A DNA stretch of 64,000 nt from Plantibacter flavus (GCF_900177615.1 NZ_FXAP01000004.1:372001-436000); one strand, 5' to 3'. Positions 43,137 to 52,481 are shown, counted from the first letter of the stretch. Notes: generated from the letters alone by a model not told the origin. Program-made: numbers and translations.

Positions 43137-43499
43137 TCAGCGGATCGCGAGGTGCTGCCGACGCTGATCGACCGCACCGAGCACGGCCGCGACGCCGGTG
43201 CCGATCGCGGCGATGACGAACAGCGTCCCGATGGCCGTCAGGACGATGAGACCGAGCAGGAGGACGACGACGACCGCCGGGAGGCGACGCACCGAGACCT
43301 CGACCGGGCGGCCGCGACCGGCGCCCGACCGTTCGGCCGCATCACGGTGTCCCTCACCCGCGAGCGCTGCCGCCATGAGCTCGAGCGTCGCGCGCGCACC
43401 GGAGGAGAGCCGCTGCGTGAGCGTGGAACCTGGGTGCGGTGTGGTGCCTGCTTCGAGCACGGTGTGCCGATCGGTCGGATGGACGAGTGCCCCCAGCAT
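43137..43499 (-). CDS. small predicted membrane protein, unknown
   Basis: 120 residues with one long hydrophobic region near the C-terminus (LPAVVVVLLLGLIVLTAIGT and on) that could form one or two membrane helices, and a polar N-terminal half. No family recognised. No clear ribosome site before the ATG, so the start is uncertain and a later ATG at about codon 42 is possible. The 228-bp space between its end and cbs shows no gene. Confidence 0.5.
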   Translation of the reverse strand: MLGALVHPTDRHTVLEAGTTPHPGSTLTQRLSSGARATLELMAAALAGEGHRDAAERSGAGRGRPVEVSVRRLPAVVVVLLLGLIVLTAIGTLFVIAAIGTGVAAVLGAVDQRRQHLAIR

Positions 43500-43553
43500 A
43501 GGGGGCAGAGTTGAACGATGTGCGTCTGCGGCCGGGCAGGCTCGTGAACGGTT

Positions 43554-44255
43554 TCAGCGGACGATTCCGCGGTCGACGATCCGGGCGCCGAATCCGGCGA
43601 GGAACGGCAGCACGCCACCACGCATCGAGCACCCCTGCGCGAACAGATCAGCGGGCCGGATACGCAGGACTCCCACGAACTCGACGAACGCCGCGGGGAT
43701 CTCCCCCGCCACCCCCTCGCTGAGGGTGCGGCCGAAGTCGGATCCCAGCTCGTCCGTCCCGGCGAGGCTCACCGGACGCAAGACCCTGGTGTAGAGCGTG
43801 GTCGTCTCCGGCCATGCCCGACGAGCGCCGCCGGCGACCGACTTGATGCCCTCGACGATCCGCCAGCGGGCCTCGTTCCCAGCGCCGCCGTCGACGAGCA
43901 TCCGGTAGGAGAAGCGCCGGCCCGTACGCGCCCGGAGGAGCAGATCGGCGAAGCCGGCGACGATCGGACCGTCGAGTCCTGCGCCGAGCCCGGTGGCGCG
44001 TCCGCCGACGATCTCGGCGCGGTATCCGTCGTAGCGGTCGGGTGCCGGGTCGACGACGAGTTCGAGCGCGTCCAGATCGAGCGTCCGGGTGGGCGCCCCG
44101 GTGCCGACGGCGTCGGCGAGGTACGACTCGGCCTGCGCACGGACACCGTCACCGCACCGAGGTCCGCGCGCCGGCAGGGTCACGGGCACCGCCCAGTCGA
44201 CCGCGGTGACCGGTCCGACCATCCGCTCGGTGAAGCTCGTCGGTCGTGCCGTCAT
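43554..44255 (-). CDS. conserved protein associated with GMC oxidoreductase/hydrolase operon
   Basis: 233-residue soluble protein. The stretch RFSYRMLVDGG...WRIVEGIKSVAG...PETTTLYTRVL...GVLRIRPADL resembles the accessory domain that in large actinobacterial GMC-oxidoreductase/alpha-beta-hydrolase fusion proteins follows the catalytic domains; I know of no biochemical role. Its ATG overlaps the hydrolase stop (ATGA), making it the last of five coupled genes. Lipid-like substrate handling is a guess from context. Confidence 0.75.
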   Translation of the reverse strand: MTARPTSFTERMVGPVTAVDWAVPVTLPARGPRCGDGVRAQAESYLADAVGTGAPTRTLDLDALELVVDPAPDRYDGYRAEIVGGRATGLGAGLDGPIVAGFADLLLRARTGRRFSYRMLVDGGAGNEARWRIVEGIKSVAGGARRAWPETTTLYTRVLRPVSLAGTDELGSDFGRTLSEGVAGEIPAAFVEFVGVLRIRPADLFAQGCSMRGGVLPFLAGFGARIVDRGIVR

Positions 44256-45313
44256 TCGCAGGCTCCGCTCTCGTGGGTGGCGGTGGTGCGTCCGGTCGCG
44301 ACCTCGACCGCGAAGTCACCGACGGCCTGCCCGACCGCCTCGCCGATCGGCCACGACTCCAGGTCGAGGCCGTGGCGGGCTCCATCGCAGGAGAGGACAC
44401 GCACGGGCGCACCGTCCCCGCCGGCGGTCGTCCGCGCCCAGTCGTCCACGGCGGCGACGTCGATGTAGCGGTCGAGTGCCGGATCGCCCAGCACCACGAG
44501 CGCCGGGACGTCCGACGGCAACGGGGTGATCGCCGCGAGCTGCGCCTGGGCGAGGAGCCTGACGGCGAACAGCGGGTCCTGGAACGGCGATGCCGGACTC
44601 GGTGGTCCGGCCACGGGGGCACGGAGATCGTGGGTGAGGGTGCGCAGCTTCGAGACGCCGTCACCGCCGGAGAAGGCGAGGGGCACGATCGCCGGCGCCT
44701 CGAGCGCGAGGCCGGCGATCGGACGGCTGAAGGCCGCGCGCCGTTCGGGTGACTGCACGATGGTCGTCTCGAGGAGTCCGCCGAACGACCAACCGACCAG
44801 GACGAATGGCCGGTTCCGGTCCTCGGTGGTCGCGCGTTCGACCCGTCCGGCGAGCGCCGCGACGTCGTCGAAGGACCACGCGTCGATGAGGCCGGCGTCC
44901 GTCTCGCCGTGGGACGGTAGGTCGAACGAGATCACGCGGAGCCCCCGCGCGGCGAGGTGTTCGAACAGTGCGGGGTGGTTGTCGAGACGGTCGGCGTGTC
45001 CGTGCAGGAAGAGTACGTCGGCGACTGCTTCGCCTGCTGGTTCCATCACCCCGACGCGCACGCGGTGCTCGCCGCCGGCGATCCCCGGCGGCGCGAGGTC
45101 CGAGACGTCGAGCCAGCCGGTCGCGAGGCCGACGACCGGACCCGTCGGGTCGATGCTGAGGTCGAGGCCGGTGTCGGTCACGGTCTGCGCCACCGTCGCA
45201 GCGGCGACGCCTTCGGTCTCGAAGCCGGTCACCATGGGTACCAGGACACTCACGACGGCTGCGGCGGCGAGGACACCGCCGAAGAGACGGCCGCGGGGCC
45301 GAGCCGCGGTCAT
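44252..45313 (-). CDS. alpha/beta hydrolase, membrane-anchored or exported
   Basis: 353-residue hydrolase with nucleophile Ser176 in GWSFGG, oxyanion HGHADRLDNHP, and candidate His in ARHGLDLESW. Residues about 10-30 are a hydrophobic signal or anchor after a basic start, so the catalytic part probably lies outside the membrane. Both ends overlap neighbours by ATGA. A lipase or esterase acting on the product or substrate of the two GMC oxidoreductases is the simplest reading. Confidence 0.85.
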   Translation of the reverse strand: MTAARPRGRLFGGVLAAAAVVSVLVPMVTGFETEGVAAATVAQTVTDTGLDLSIDPTGPVVGLATGWLDVSDLAPPGIAGGEHRVRVGVMEPAGEAVADVLFLHGHADRLDNHPALFEHLAARGLRVISFDLPSHGETDAGLIDAWSFDDVAALAGRVERATTEDRNRPFVLVGWSFGGLLETTIVQSPERRAAFSRPIAGLALEAPAIVPLAFSGGDGVSKLRTLTHDLRAPVAGPPSPASPFQDPLFAVRLLAQAQLAAITPLPSDVPALVVLGDPALDRYIDVAAVDDWARTTAGGDGAPVRVLSCDGARHGLDLESWPIGEAVGQAVGDFAVEVATGRTTATHESGACE

Positions 45314-47175
45314 GGGCTGACCGTCGACGGGTCGGCCACCGGGTTCGTGGTGGCGGGACGAAGCCGGGTGAGCGCCGCCAGGCGACCGTTCAGCAGCGTC
45401 GAGGCGATCCGTTCCGCGAGCGCGGCGATCGTCAGTGCGGGGTTCGCACCGGTGGCACTCGGGCAGCCGGAGCCGTCGGCGACGTAGAGGCCCTCGTGGC
45501 GAGAGCCGTCCGCCCGGTACACGCGTCCGTCGGCGTCGCACGCACCGGTCGCCGGATCGTCCGACATCGCTGCTCCGCCGAGCGGGTGCACGGTGATCGG
45601 CGTGTACGAGGGGATGCCGCCGCTGAGGAGAGCGTGCCGCGGATTGCTGACGTGCGTCGCCCCGGCACCGTCCGACAGCTGCGCGAGGTCGGCGGCTTCC
45701 TGGGCGTAGATCGACTGCTTTCCGGAGCCGACCCACCGCACCCGGGGCTCGCCACGTCGGTCGAGCCCGACGGTGCCCTCGGCGGAATCGGATCCCATCG
45801 CCAGCCACACCTGCGAATGCTCGATCGCTCCGCATCCGGGAGGGCAGCCACCTGGGCGGAGATCGCACCAGATCCTGCGATCACCGGAGAACGCGAAGCG
45901 GAGTGCGAGGATGCGTCGGAGCGCTTCGGTGAGGGCGTTGGGCATCGCGCCGTCCTGGAGCAGGTATCCGCCTTCCGGGGTGCGACGGTCGAGCTCAGTG
46001 GTGATGGTCGGACCGGGCTCAGGGTCCGGCTGGTGCTCGTCGGGAGCACCGGTGCCGCTCTGTCGCCACGCGGAGTTGTAGGACACGGCGAGGGCGTCGG
46101 CATTGCCGGAGAAGCGTCGCCCGAGCCCTGCGGCGACCGGGAGACCGGCCGCTGCGCTGCGCAGCAGGATGCCGGTGGTGCCGAGTGCACCCGCTCCGAG
46201 CACGGCGACGTCGCAGTGCAGCTCGAAACCGACCGCTCTGCGTCGTCCGCCTGTTTCGAGCCAGCGCCGTCCACGGAGCATCCATCGCCGGTCGGGACGC
46301 GTGGACGGGACGATGGTGCGCACCTCCACAGCCGTCACGATCCGGGCACCCGCTGTACGGGCCACCCTCAGGTAGCTCGCCCACATCGTGGTCTTCGCGC
46401 CCACGTTGCATCCCGTGACGCAGTTGCCGCACATCGTGCACTTCGGCTGCCCGACACCGTGGGCGTTGCGCTCAGCGGGCGAGGTGAGGTTGATCGCGAC
46501 GGGGACGCGCATCGCGACGGCGCCACGCTTCTCGGCCAGTCCGGAGAGCGCCCGCACCTTGCCGAGCACCCGGCGCTGGTCGAACGTCCGCCCTGCCCAG
46601 TCGGTGCGTCCGGTGGCGTTCGGATCGTCGAGCACTCGTTCGAAAGCCGAACCACGAAGCGCCCCTCGGGTCACGACCGGCCCGCCGTCGCGGACGTCCT
46701 GCTCGTCGACGTAGACCTCCGGCTGCAGCATCGACCGCACCCGGTCGTAGTACGGAGCGAGTGTGTCGAGATCGATCTGCGACGGCCAGGAGTCGTCGAA
46801 GACCTCGGGCCGAGGCTCGAGGAGCACGTTCGCGTAGATGAGCGATCCGCCTCCGAGCCCGCAGGCGGTCAGACGATCGACGTCGCGTCCCAAGTGCAGC
46901 TCGAAGAGCCCGAACGGATTGCGTCGTGTCCTGATCGACGACCGCATGCTCGCGAACGAGTTGGGGAACTCCCCCGGCACCCGCTCGATCCCGCGTTCGA
47001 GAACCACGAGCTCACCGTCGGGCACGGCGCCGGCGAGCCTCGCGGCGATGACCGAGCCGCCGAAGCCCGATCCGATCACGGCGACGCCGCACTCCTCGGG
47101 CAGGTCGTCGGTCGCGAGCCGGGCACGACCGGAGGCCGTTCCCTCCGCACTGCTGGTCGAACGCTCCACGCTCAT
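45310..47175 (-). CDS. GMC oxidoreductase, cholesterol-oxidase-like
   Basis: 621-residue FAD enzyme. Dinucleotide motif VAVIGSGFGGSVIAARLA, then CGLGGGSLIYANVLLEP as in bacterial cholesterol-oxidase-type GMC proteins, and the C-terminal TVHPLGGAAM and GLYVADGSGCPSATGANPALTI. A Cys cluster C246-x2-C249-x2-C252-x3-C256 (CTMCGNCVTGC) is of the kind that could hold an iron-sulfur centre. No signal peptide, unlike the second GMC enzyme. Likely oxidises a sterol, terpenoid or other alcohol. Overlaps by ATGA on both sides. Confidence 0.88.
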   Translation of the reverse strand: MSVERSTSSAEGTASGRARLATDDLPEECGVAVIGSGFGGSVIAARLAGAVPDGELVVLERGIERVPGEFPNSFASMRSSIRTRRNPFGLFELHLGRDVDRLTACGLGGGSLIYANVLLEPRPEVFDDSWPSQIDLDTLAPYYDRVRSMLQPEVYVDEQDVRDGGPVVTRGALRGSAFERVLDDPNATGRTDWAGRTFDQRRVLGKVRALSGLAEKRGAVAMRVPVAINLTSPAERNAHGVGQPKCTMCGNCVTGCNVGAKTTMWASYLRVARTAGARIVTAVEVRTIVPSTRPDRRWMLRGRRWLETGGRRRAVGFELHCDVAVLGAGALGTTGILLRSAAAGLPVAAGLGRRFSGNADALAVSYNSAWRQSGTGAPDEHQPDPEPGPTITTELDRRTPEGGYLLQDGAMPNALTEALRRILALRFAFSGDRRIWCDLRPGGCPPGCGAIEHSQVWLAMGSDSAEGTVGLDRRGEPRVRWVGSGKQSIYAQEAADLAQLSDGAGATHVSNPRHALLSGGIPSYTPITVHPLGGAAMSDDPATGACDADGRVYRADGSRHEGLYVADGSGCPSATGANPALTIAALAERIASTLLNGRLAALTRLRPATTNPVADPSTVSP

Positions 47176-49127
47176 CCTCGTCTCGCATCGTCGATCATGG
47201 TGGCTGCAGCTCGTTCCGACATCGCGAAGATCGTCATGAGGGGGAAGAGCGCTGGGATCTTCGGGAACACCGAGGCGTCCACGACCCGTAAGCCGGCGAC
47301 TCCACGCACCCTGAAGCGTGAGTCGAGCACCGCCATCGGATCACCGTCCGACCCCATCGGGGCGGAGCAGCTCGCGTGGTGCCCCCACGCCTCCCGGCGG
47401 ATCTCCTCATCGAGTCGTGCGTCCGAGACGACATCAGGCCCGGGAAAGGTCTCGACGTCGGTCGCGGCGTCGGCGAAGCGCAGACGTCTTGCCGTTTCGT
47501 TGATGCTCCGGGCACGGCTGAGGCCTTCGCGCATCGCTTCGAGATCACGGTCGCTCCCCGGGCCGCCTGCGCCGTCGTCGAAGTACCGGAAGTTGATCTC
47601 CGGCGTCCGGGTCGGGTCGGCGGATCGGAGACGCACCGTCCCGCGCTGACTCTCCTCGTATCCGCGCAGCACGGCCCAGCTGAAGTGGTTCGCACCCGCC
47701 AGGCCGTCTTCCGCGAAACCGGGTCGGTAGCCGGTGAAGTTCGACGGCGCACCGAAGACGAAGAGCTCGGGATGCTCGCTGCCGCGGCTGTAGCGGTGTT
47801 TGAGCCCGACGAGCAGTCCGTTCGAACGGTAGAGGGCGTTGGGGTCGCCCGAGCGCCATTCGGCGAGTCCGGGGTCGCGTCGGTTGCCGTAGGTCTTCCC
47901 CTCCAGCACGCCGAACGGCCGGTCGAATTCGGTGACGACGGTCATCTCGTAGCGGTCTTGCAGATTGCCACCGACACCCTCGGATGCGGCGACGACGTCG
48001 ATGCCGTGCTCGCGCAGGTGCTCCTCGGGCCCGATGCCGGAGAGCATGAGCAGTTGCGGGGTGTTGAAGGCCCCACCGGCGAGCACGACCTCGCGCCGTG
48101 CGGTGACCCGCCGGCGGATGCGCTCCCGCTCGTCCGGATCGCTCGGTCGCCGGAGCGGACTCGCGCCGTACAGGTAGGGGGCGACGAGCACCTCGACGCC
48201 GCTCGCCCGCGGTGTTCCGTCGTCCGAAGCGGTGAAGACCACCTGCTCGGCGAGCGCATCGGTCTGGAGGAAGAGGTTTCCGACGAGACCCGGCGCCGCA
48301 TCGAGCAGACGCTCGCGGGTGCCGTAGCGGCGACCGTCGCGCGAGGACTGCGGTACGAGGGTGACGCCCTCGCGGTACGCCTCGATGTTCGCCGGGTCGT
48401 TGGGATCGATGAGGGTGCCGTCGAACCGACCCCGGTTGAGGTCGACCGCGCTGATCGGCGCGGACTCGGCTCCGGTGTCGATGAGGGCCGCAGCGACGAG
48501 GCGGGCGAGCGTCTCATCCTGGGCGAGGATCGATGCGGGTGACGTCTCGATCGGCAACCACTCGAGCACCCGGCGCTCGTACTCGGCCATCGTGAGCGCG
48601 TTCCAACTGGGGTCGCCGGTGATCCGTCCGATCCGATCCCAGTCGTCCGACTCGGGCGCGAGCATGAGGAGCGCGTGGTGCGCGGTGCATCCGCCGAGCG
48701 TCGACGCGCGCGGGTACAACATGCCGTCCTCAGCGTCGACGAAGCGGCTGCCGTGCAGTGCTCGGTCGGAGTAGTGCCGGGGGTAGAAGTCCCAGCTCAT
48801 CTCCGGGTCGCTGGAGGCGAACAAGTGGAACGCGGGCACCGAATACGTGTCGGCGTCCGTCTTCGCAGGGCCTGCTTCGAGCACGAGTACCTCGTAGCCC
48901 GCTTCGGCGAGCCTGACGGCGAGCGGTCCACCACCCGCGCCGGCGCCGACGATCACGTAGTCGTACTCGTCCTTGCTCTCCAGCGCGTCGGTGTCGATCA
49001 CGGGACGCCTCGGACCCTCCGGGTCGAACGCCACTCGTCCGGGGACGGCTGCTGCGATCGCTCCGACGGCCGCTGCTGCGGCTCCAGCGGCGAGACCCGT
49101 GATGAGCCCGCGTCTGGTCACGTCCAT
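47172..49127 (-). CDS. GMC oxidoreductase with Tat signal
   Basis: 651 residues. The start MDVTRRGLITGLAAGAAAAA is a twin-arginine signal, so a folded FAD enzyme should be exported. YDYVIVGAGAGGGPLAVRLAEAGYEVLVLEAG is the FAD site, and PRASTLGGCTAHHALLM, GAFNTPQLLMLSGIG and WGHHASCSAPMGSD (active-site HH region) are glucose-methanol-choline family motifs of the choline/alcohol dehydrogenase branch. It begins 10 bp inside the end of the membrane-protein gene. Pairing an exported and a cytosolic GMC enzyme in one operon is unusual. Confidence 0.9.
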   Translation of the reverse strand: MDVTRRGLITGLAAGAAAAAVGAIAAAVPGRVAFDPEGPRRPVIDTDALESKDEYDYVIVGAGAGGGPLAVRLAEAGYEVLVLEAGPAKTDADTYSVPAFHLFASSDPEMSWDFYPRHYSDRALHGSRFVDAEDGMLYPRASTLGGCTAHHALLMLAPESDDWDRIGRITGDPSWNALTMAEYERRVLEWLPIETSPASILAQDETLARLVAAALIDTGAESAPISAVDLNRGRFDGTLIDPNDPANIEAYREGVTLVPQSSRDGRRYGTRERLLDAAPGLVGNLFLQTDALAEQVVFTASDDGTPRASGVEVLVAPYLYGASPLRRPSDPDERERIRRRVTARREVVLAGGAFNTPQLLMLSGIGPEEHLREHGIDVVAASEGVGGNLQDRYEMTVVTEFDRPFGVLEGKTYGNRRDPGLAEWRSGDPNALYRSNGLLVGLKHRYSRGSEHPELFVFGAPSNFTGYRPGFAEDGLAGANHFSWAVLRGYEESQRGTVRLRSADPTRTPEINFRYFDDGAGGPGSDRDLEAMREGLSRARSINETARRLRFADAATDVETFPGPDVVSDARLDEEIRREAWGHHASCSAPMGSDGDPMAVLDSRFRVRGVAGLRVVDASVFPKIPALFPLMTIFAMSERAAATMIDDARRG

Positions 49128-50326
49128 GTCAGCCTCCCGACGACGATGATCAGACCGACGCCCACGACGATGAGCACGGGGATGACGACGGACACGCCGG
49201 CAGACGTCCCGACGAGCGCGAACCCCACCAGCAGCGCGATCCCGAGCGTCGGGAGCACCACGCCGCGCCCGTCGGAGGAGACCCCGCCGAGGATCCCGCA
49301 CGGTGCGCCGGCCAGGAGTCGACAGCCGAGCGGCACAGCCAGCGCGACTGCGGCGATGATCGTCGGCCAGGGCCCGCCGAACCAGACCGAGGAGGCGATG
49401 ACGGCCCACAGGACGGCGGGGTACGTGAGTGCACTCGCGATGCCCGGTCTCGTCGGGACGGCAGTGGCGACGAGCGCCGCGACGAACCAGGCGGCGAGCG
49501 CTCCGAGCAGGGACGGGAGCGGGTCCACCGGTTCGAACACGGCTGCGACGGCGGGGGTCCCGGCGAGGAGGATCTGCAGGACGAGGAAGACGATCGCCGT
49601 CACGCGCATGGTCGGCCAGAACGACGCGTACTGCTCCCGCCGGCCGATGACGGCCCCGATCAGGAGGGCGAGCGCGGTCAGCCCGGCCGCGGTGGCGATG
49701 TCCCCGCCGTCGATCGCCAAGCCGTCATGGGTCACCGGGTGGAGGGCCAGTGCGAGTGTCAGCGGGATGAGCAGCGTGGTCGACGCGACGACCGCACGGG
49801 ACATGCCGATCCGCCCGACCCACCACAGTCCGGCCAGCGCGAGCACGATCGCGGCCCAAGGTCCGACGCCGTACAGGTAGGCGACCACCGCCCATCCGAA
49901 GCCGAGCCATTGCACGATCGCGGCATGGACACCCGAACGGAACCAGAGCGCGATGAGCGCGTTGACGACGATCACGACGAGGAGGATGGAGACGAGGGCT
50001 CCGCCGAGCCCGACGAGGTTGATGGCCGCGAAGACGACGACGGAGGCCGTGAGACCGGCCCATCCGGCCCAGAGGCGGGCGGTCGCCGTGCGCGCGCGGG
50101 CTGCGGCGCGTCGCCCGAAGACGAGGAGCGCGATCGTGACCGCACCGATGACGACGGGGTACACCCAGCCATCGACGAACGGCAGGATCTGGGCAACGAA
50201 GAGGACGATGCCGACGGCGAGCGTGAGCACCCCGACGGTGCTCGCCGCGAGACGATCGGTCCCGCTGTCGCCGGTGGCGTGTCGGCGGGGGCGACCTTGC
50301 GTCCCCGCGTGATCGGAATTCGACAT
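49118..50326 (-). CDS. polytopic membrane protein, unknown
   Basis: 402 residues with about 11-12 hydrophobic segments and a polar N-terminus, giving an integral membrane protein rich in Val, Ala and Ile. No family recognised. It heads the GMC operon, so it may anchor, transport for or accept electrons near the exported enzyme, but no cofactor ligands stand out. The divergent gap to the dtxR-type gene is 119 bp and contains GATATATATC (50344-50353), AT-rich for this genome and possibly part of its promoter. Confidence 0.75.
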   Translation of the reverse strand: MSNSDHAGTQGRPRRHATGDSGTDRLAASTVGVLTLAVGIVLFVAQILPFVDGWVYPVVIGAVTIALLVFGRRAAARARTATARLWAGWAGLTASVVVFAAINLVGLGGALVSILLVVIVVNALIALWFRSGVHAAIVQWLGFGWAVVAYLYGVGPWAAIVLALAGLWWVGRIGMSRAVVASTTLLIPLTLALALHPVTHDGLAIDGGDIATAAGLTALALLIGAVIGRREQYASFWPTMRVTAIVFLVLQILLAGTPAVAAVFEPVDPLPSLLGALAAWFVAALVATAVPTRPGIASALTYPAVLWAVIASSVWFGGPWPTIIAAVALAVPLGCRLLAGAPCGILGGVSSDGRGVVLPTLGIALLVGFALVGTSAGVSVVIPVLIVVGVGLIIVVGRLTWT

Positions 50327-50433
50327 GAGTCAAATGTACCGATGATATATATCCTGTGTGTATTTCAAACCGGTGACAACAGCGTCGGTGCGACGCTCGG
50401 AACACGCCGTCGGCTCAGCCCGACGGGCATCCG

Positions 50434-50439
50434 TACAAT
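50434..50439 (+). promoter_or_regulatory. -10 element of the mntR-type gene, leaderless
   Basis: TACAAT is a near-consensus -10 ending six bases before the ATG, so transcription should start at or next to the start codon. No ribosome site is present. No -35 is obvious. Confidence 0.6.
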
Positions 50440-50445
50440 CGAAAC

Positions 50446-51123
50446 ATGACCGTCTCCGGCCTCTCCGCCGTCTCCCAGGATTACCTCAAGACGATCTGGA
50501 CGACCTCCGAGTGGGCCGACGAGTCGGCCACCGTCAAGCTGCTCGCGGATCGCATGGGTGTCCGTCCCGCGACCGCCTCCGACGCCGTGAAGCGACTCGC
50601 CGCCCAGGGACTCGTCGTGCACGAGCCCTACGGCAGCATCGAGCTCACCCCTGCCGGGCAGGCGCACGCGGTCGCGATGGTGCGGCGGCACCGGCTCATC
50701 GAGACCTTCCTCGTCGAGATGCTCGGCTACGGCTGGGACGAGGTCCACGATGAGGCGGAGATCCTCGAGCACGCGGCGAGCGACACGATGATCGAGCGCA
50801 TCGACGCCGCGCTCGGCCACCCGATCCGCGACCCGCACGGCGATCCGATCCCCTCTGCCGACGGAACCCCGCACCGCCCGGACGCGGTCCGGTTGAACGA
50901 GGCGCCGTCGGACAGCCCGCTGACGGTGTGCCGCATCTCGGACGCCGACCCGGAGACCCTCCGCCACCTGAGCACCCTCGGCATCGTCCTCGACACCGAG
51001 CTCAGCGTGGACGACCACCGTGCGTTCGCGGGCGAACTGGAACTCCGGCTCACCGCCACCGGCACCCGCCTCACGCTCGGTCGCCTCGCCGCCGATGCCG
51101 TCTGGGTGACGGTCATCGCCTGA
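50446..51123 (+). CDS. mntR: DtxR/MntR-family metal-dependent regulator
   Basis: 225-residue repressor with DNA-binding domain (VKLLADRMGVRPATASDAVKRLAAQGLV), metal-binding dimerisation domain with HRLIETFLVEMLGYGWDEVHDEAE and a C-terminal SH3-like (FeoA-type) domain. Convergent with mntH, whose promoter has a matching palindrome, so Mn(II) is the probable corepressor, though an iron-sensing IdeR role cannot be excluded from sequence. Probably translated from a leaderless mRNA. Confidence 0.88.
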   Translation: MTVSGLSAVSQDYLKTIWTTSEWADESATVKLLADRMGVRPATASDAVKRLAAQGLVVHEPYGSIELTPAGQAHAVAMVRRHRLIETFLVEMLGYGWDEVHDEAEILEHAASDTMIERIDAALGHPIRDPHGDPIPSADGTPHRPDAVRLNEAPSDSPLTVCRISDADPETLRHLSTLGIVLDTELSVDDHRAFAGELELRLTATGTRLTLGRLAADAVWVTVIA

Positions 51124-51138
51124 TCGCGGCCCGTCTCA

Positions 51139-51190
51139 TTCGCCCAGGTTTGGGCGAACGGGCGTTCGTTCGCCCAAGGATGGGCGAACG
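51139..51190. terminator. twin hairpins between converging mntR and mntH
   Basis: TTCGCCCA-n4-TGGGCGAA occurs twice (51139-51158 and 51169-51188) in tandem with different loops (GGTT, AGGA); the second extends to CGTTCGCCCA / TGGGCGAACG. Works as a bidirectional terminator candidate. The near-identity of the two stems suggests duplication. Confidence 0.7.
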
Positions 51191-51204
51191 AACCGCCGGG
51201 CTGA

Positions 51205-52458
51205 TCAGCCGAAGAACGTCAGCACGATGAGCGCGACGTTCAGCGTGACGATGAGCGCGACCACGATCCAGGCGAACACCCGGGTGGCGGGCCGGTCGAC
51301 GTGGACACCCATGATCCGCCGGTCGCCCGTGTAGCGCACGAGCGGGATGAGCGCGAAGGGGATGCCGAGGCTGAGGAACACCTGGCTGAGCACGAGCGCG
51401 GTCGTCGGATCGATGCCCGCCGCCAGGATGACGAGTGCCGGGATGAGGGTGATCACGCGTCGGGCGAGCAACGGGATGCGCACCTTGAGGAGCCCACCCA
51501 TGATCGCCGCTCCCGCGTAGGCGCCCACCGAGGTCGAGGCGAGCCCCGAGGCGAGCAGACCGATGGCGAAGATCACGCCGATGACCGGTCCGAGCGCAGC
51601 GGTGATCGCCGCGTGCGCCCCCTCGATCGAGTCCGTCCCCTCGACGCCGCCGAGCGACGCGGCCGCGAGCAGCAGCATCGCGATGTTCACCGCTCCGGCG
51701 AGGACGAGTGCCGCCGCGACGTCCCAGCGGGTCGCCACGATGAGCCGACGGATGGCGCCGTCGTTCGTCTGGACGCCGTGCCGGTCCCGACTGAGCGAGG
51801 AGTGGAGGTAGATCGCGTGCGGCATGACCGTCGCGCCCAGCATGCTCGCGGCGAGGAGGACCGTCGCCGTGCCCTCGAACCGCGGAACGAGGCCACCGGC
51901 CGCGGCACCCCAGTCGACGGGGCTGACGAACAGGCCGGCGAGGAAGCCGACGGCGATGACGGCGAGGAGCGTCAGGATCGCGAACTCGAAGTGCCGCTGG
52001 CCGTACCGGTTCTGCACGGCGAGGAGCCCGATCGAGAAGACCCCGACGATGACGCCGCCGAGCACGAGCGGGATCCCGAACAGCAGGTAGAGCGCCACGG
52101 CACCGCCGATCACCTCGGCGAGGTCGGTCGCGGCGGCGACGAGCTCCGCCTGCACCCAGTAGAGCCGACGCGGCCCGGTGCGCAGTCGCGAGCCGAGCAG
52201 CTCGGGCAGGCTCTGCCCGGTGACGAGGCCGAGCTTGGCGGAGAGGTACTGGACGAGCACGGCCATCGCGTTCGCGGCGACGAGCACCCAGACGAGCAGG
52301 TAGCCGTACTGGGCTCCCGCCGTGAGGTTGGCCGCGACGTTCCCTGGATCGACGTAGGCGATCGCCGCCACGAAGGCGGGCCCGAGGAGGAACAGGAGTC
52401 GTGGTCCGCGGGGCGCGCGGGTCGTCGGAGCGGCGAGGTCAGTGGTCACGTCGGCCAT
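51205..52458 (-). CDS. mntH: NRAMP-family Mn(II)/divalent metal transporter
   Basis: Proton-coupled importer for Mn(II) and related ions, 417 residues, 11 predicted membrane helices. Metal-binding signatures are intact: DPGN in YVDPGNVAANL (helix 1) and MPH in ATVMPHAIYLHSS (helix 6). The ATG is preceded by a palindrome that matches a DtxR-type box; the divergent side of the same gap precedes the DUF3105 gene. Expected to be repressed by the convergent MntR when manganese is plentiful. Confidence 0.95.
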   Translation of the reverse strand: MADVTTDLAAPTTRAPRGPRLLFLLGPAFVAAIAYVDPGNVAANLTAGAQYGYLLVWVLVAANAMAVLVQYLSAKLGLVTGQSLPELLGSRLRTGPRRLYWVQAELVAAATDLAEVIGGAVALYLLFGIPLVLGGVIVGVFSIGLLAVQNRYGQRHFEFAILTLLAVIAVGFLAGLFVSPVDWGAAAGGLVPRFEGTATVLLAASMLGATVMPHAIYLHSSLSRDRHGVQTNDGAIRRLIVATRWDVAAALVLAGAVNIAMLLLAAASLGGVEGTDSIEGAHAAITAALGPVIGVIFAIGLLASGLASTSVGAYAGAAIMGGLLKVRIPLLARRVITLIPALVILAAGIDPTTALVLSQVFLSLGIPFALIPLVRYTGDRRIMGVHVDRPATRVFAWIVVALIVTLNVALIVLTFFG

Positions 52459-52481
52459 GTTAGCAAGACCGCGCTACATTT

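Noticed and set aside
43238-43621. Minus-strand frame with CPLCW...PCSKQ Cys pattern overlapping the small membrane protein
   Set aside because: Ser/Arg-rich downstream sequence typical of an off-frame read in GC-rich DNA; the other frame has a coherent hydrophobic segment.
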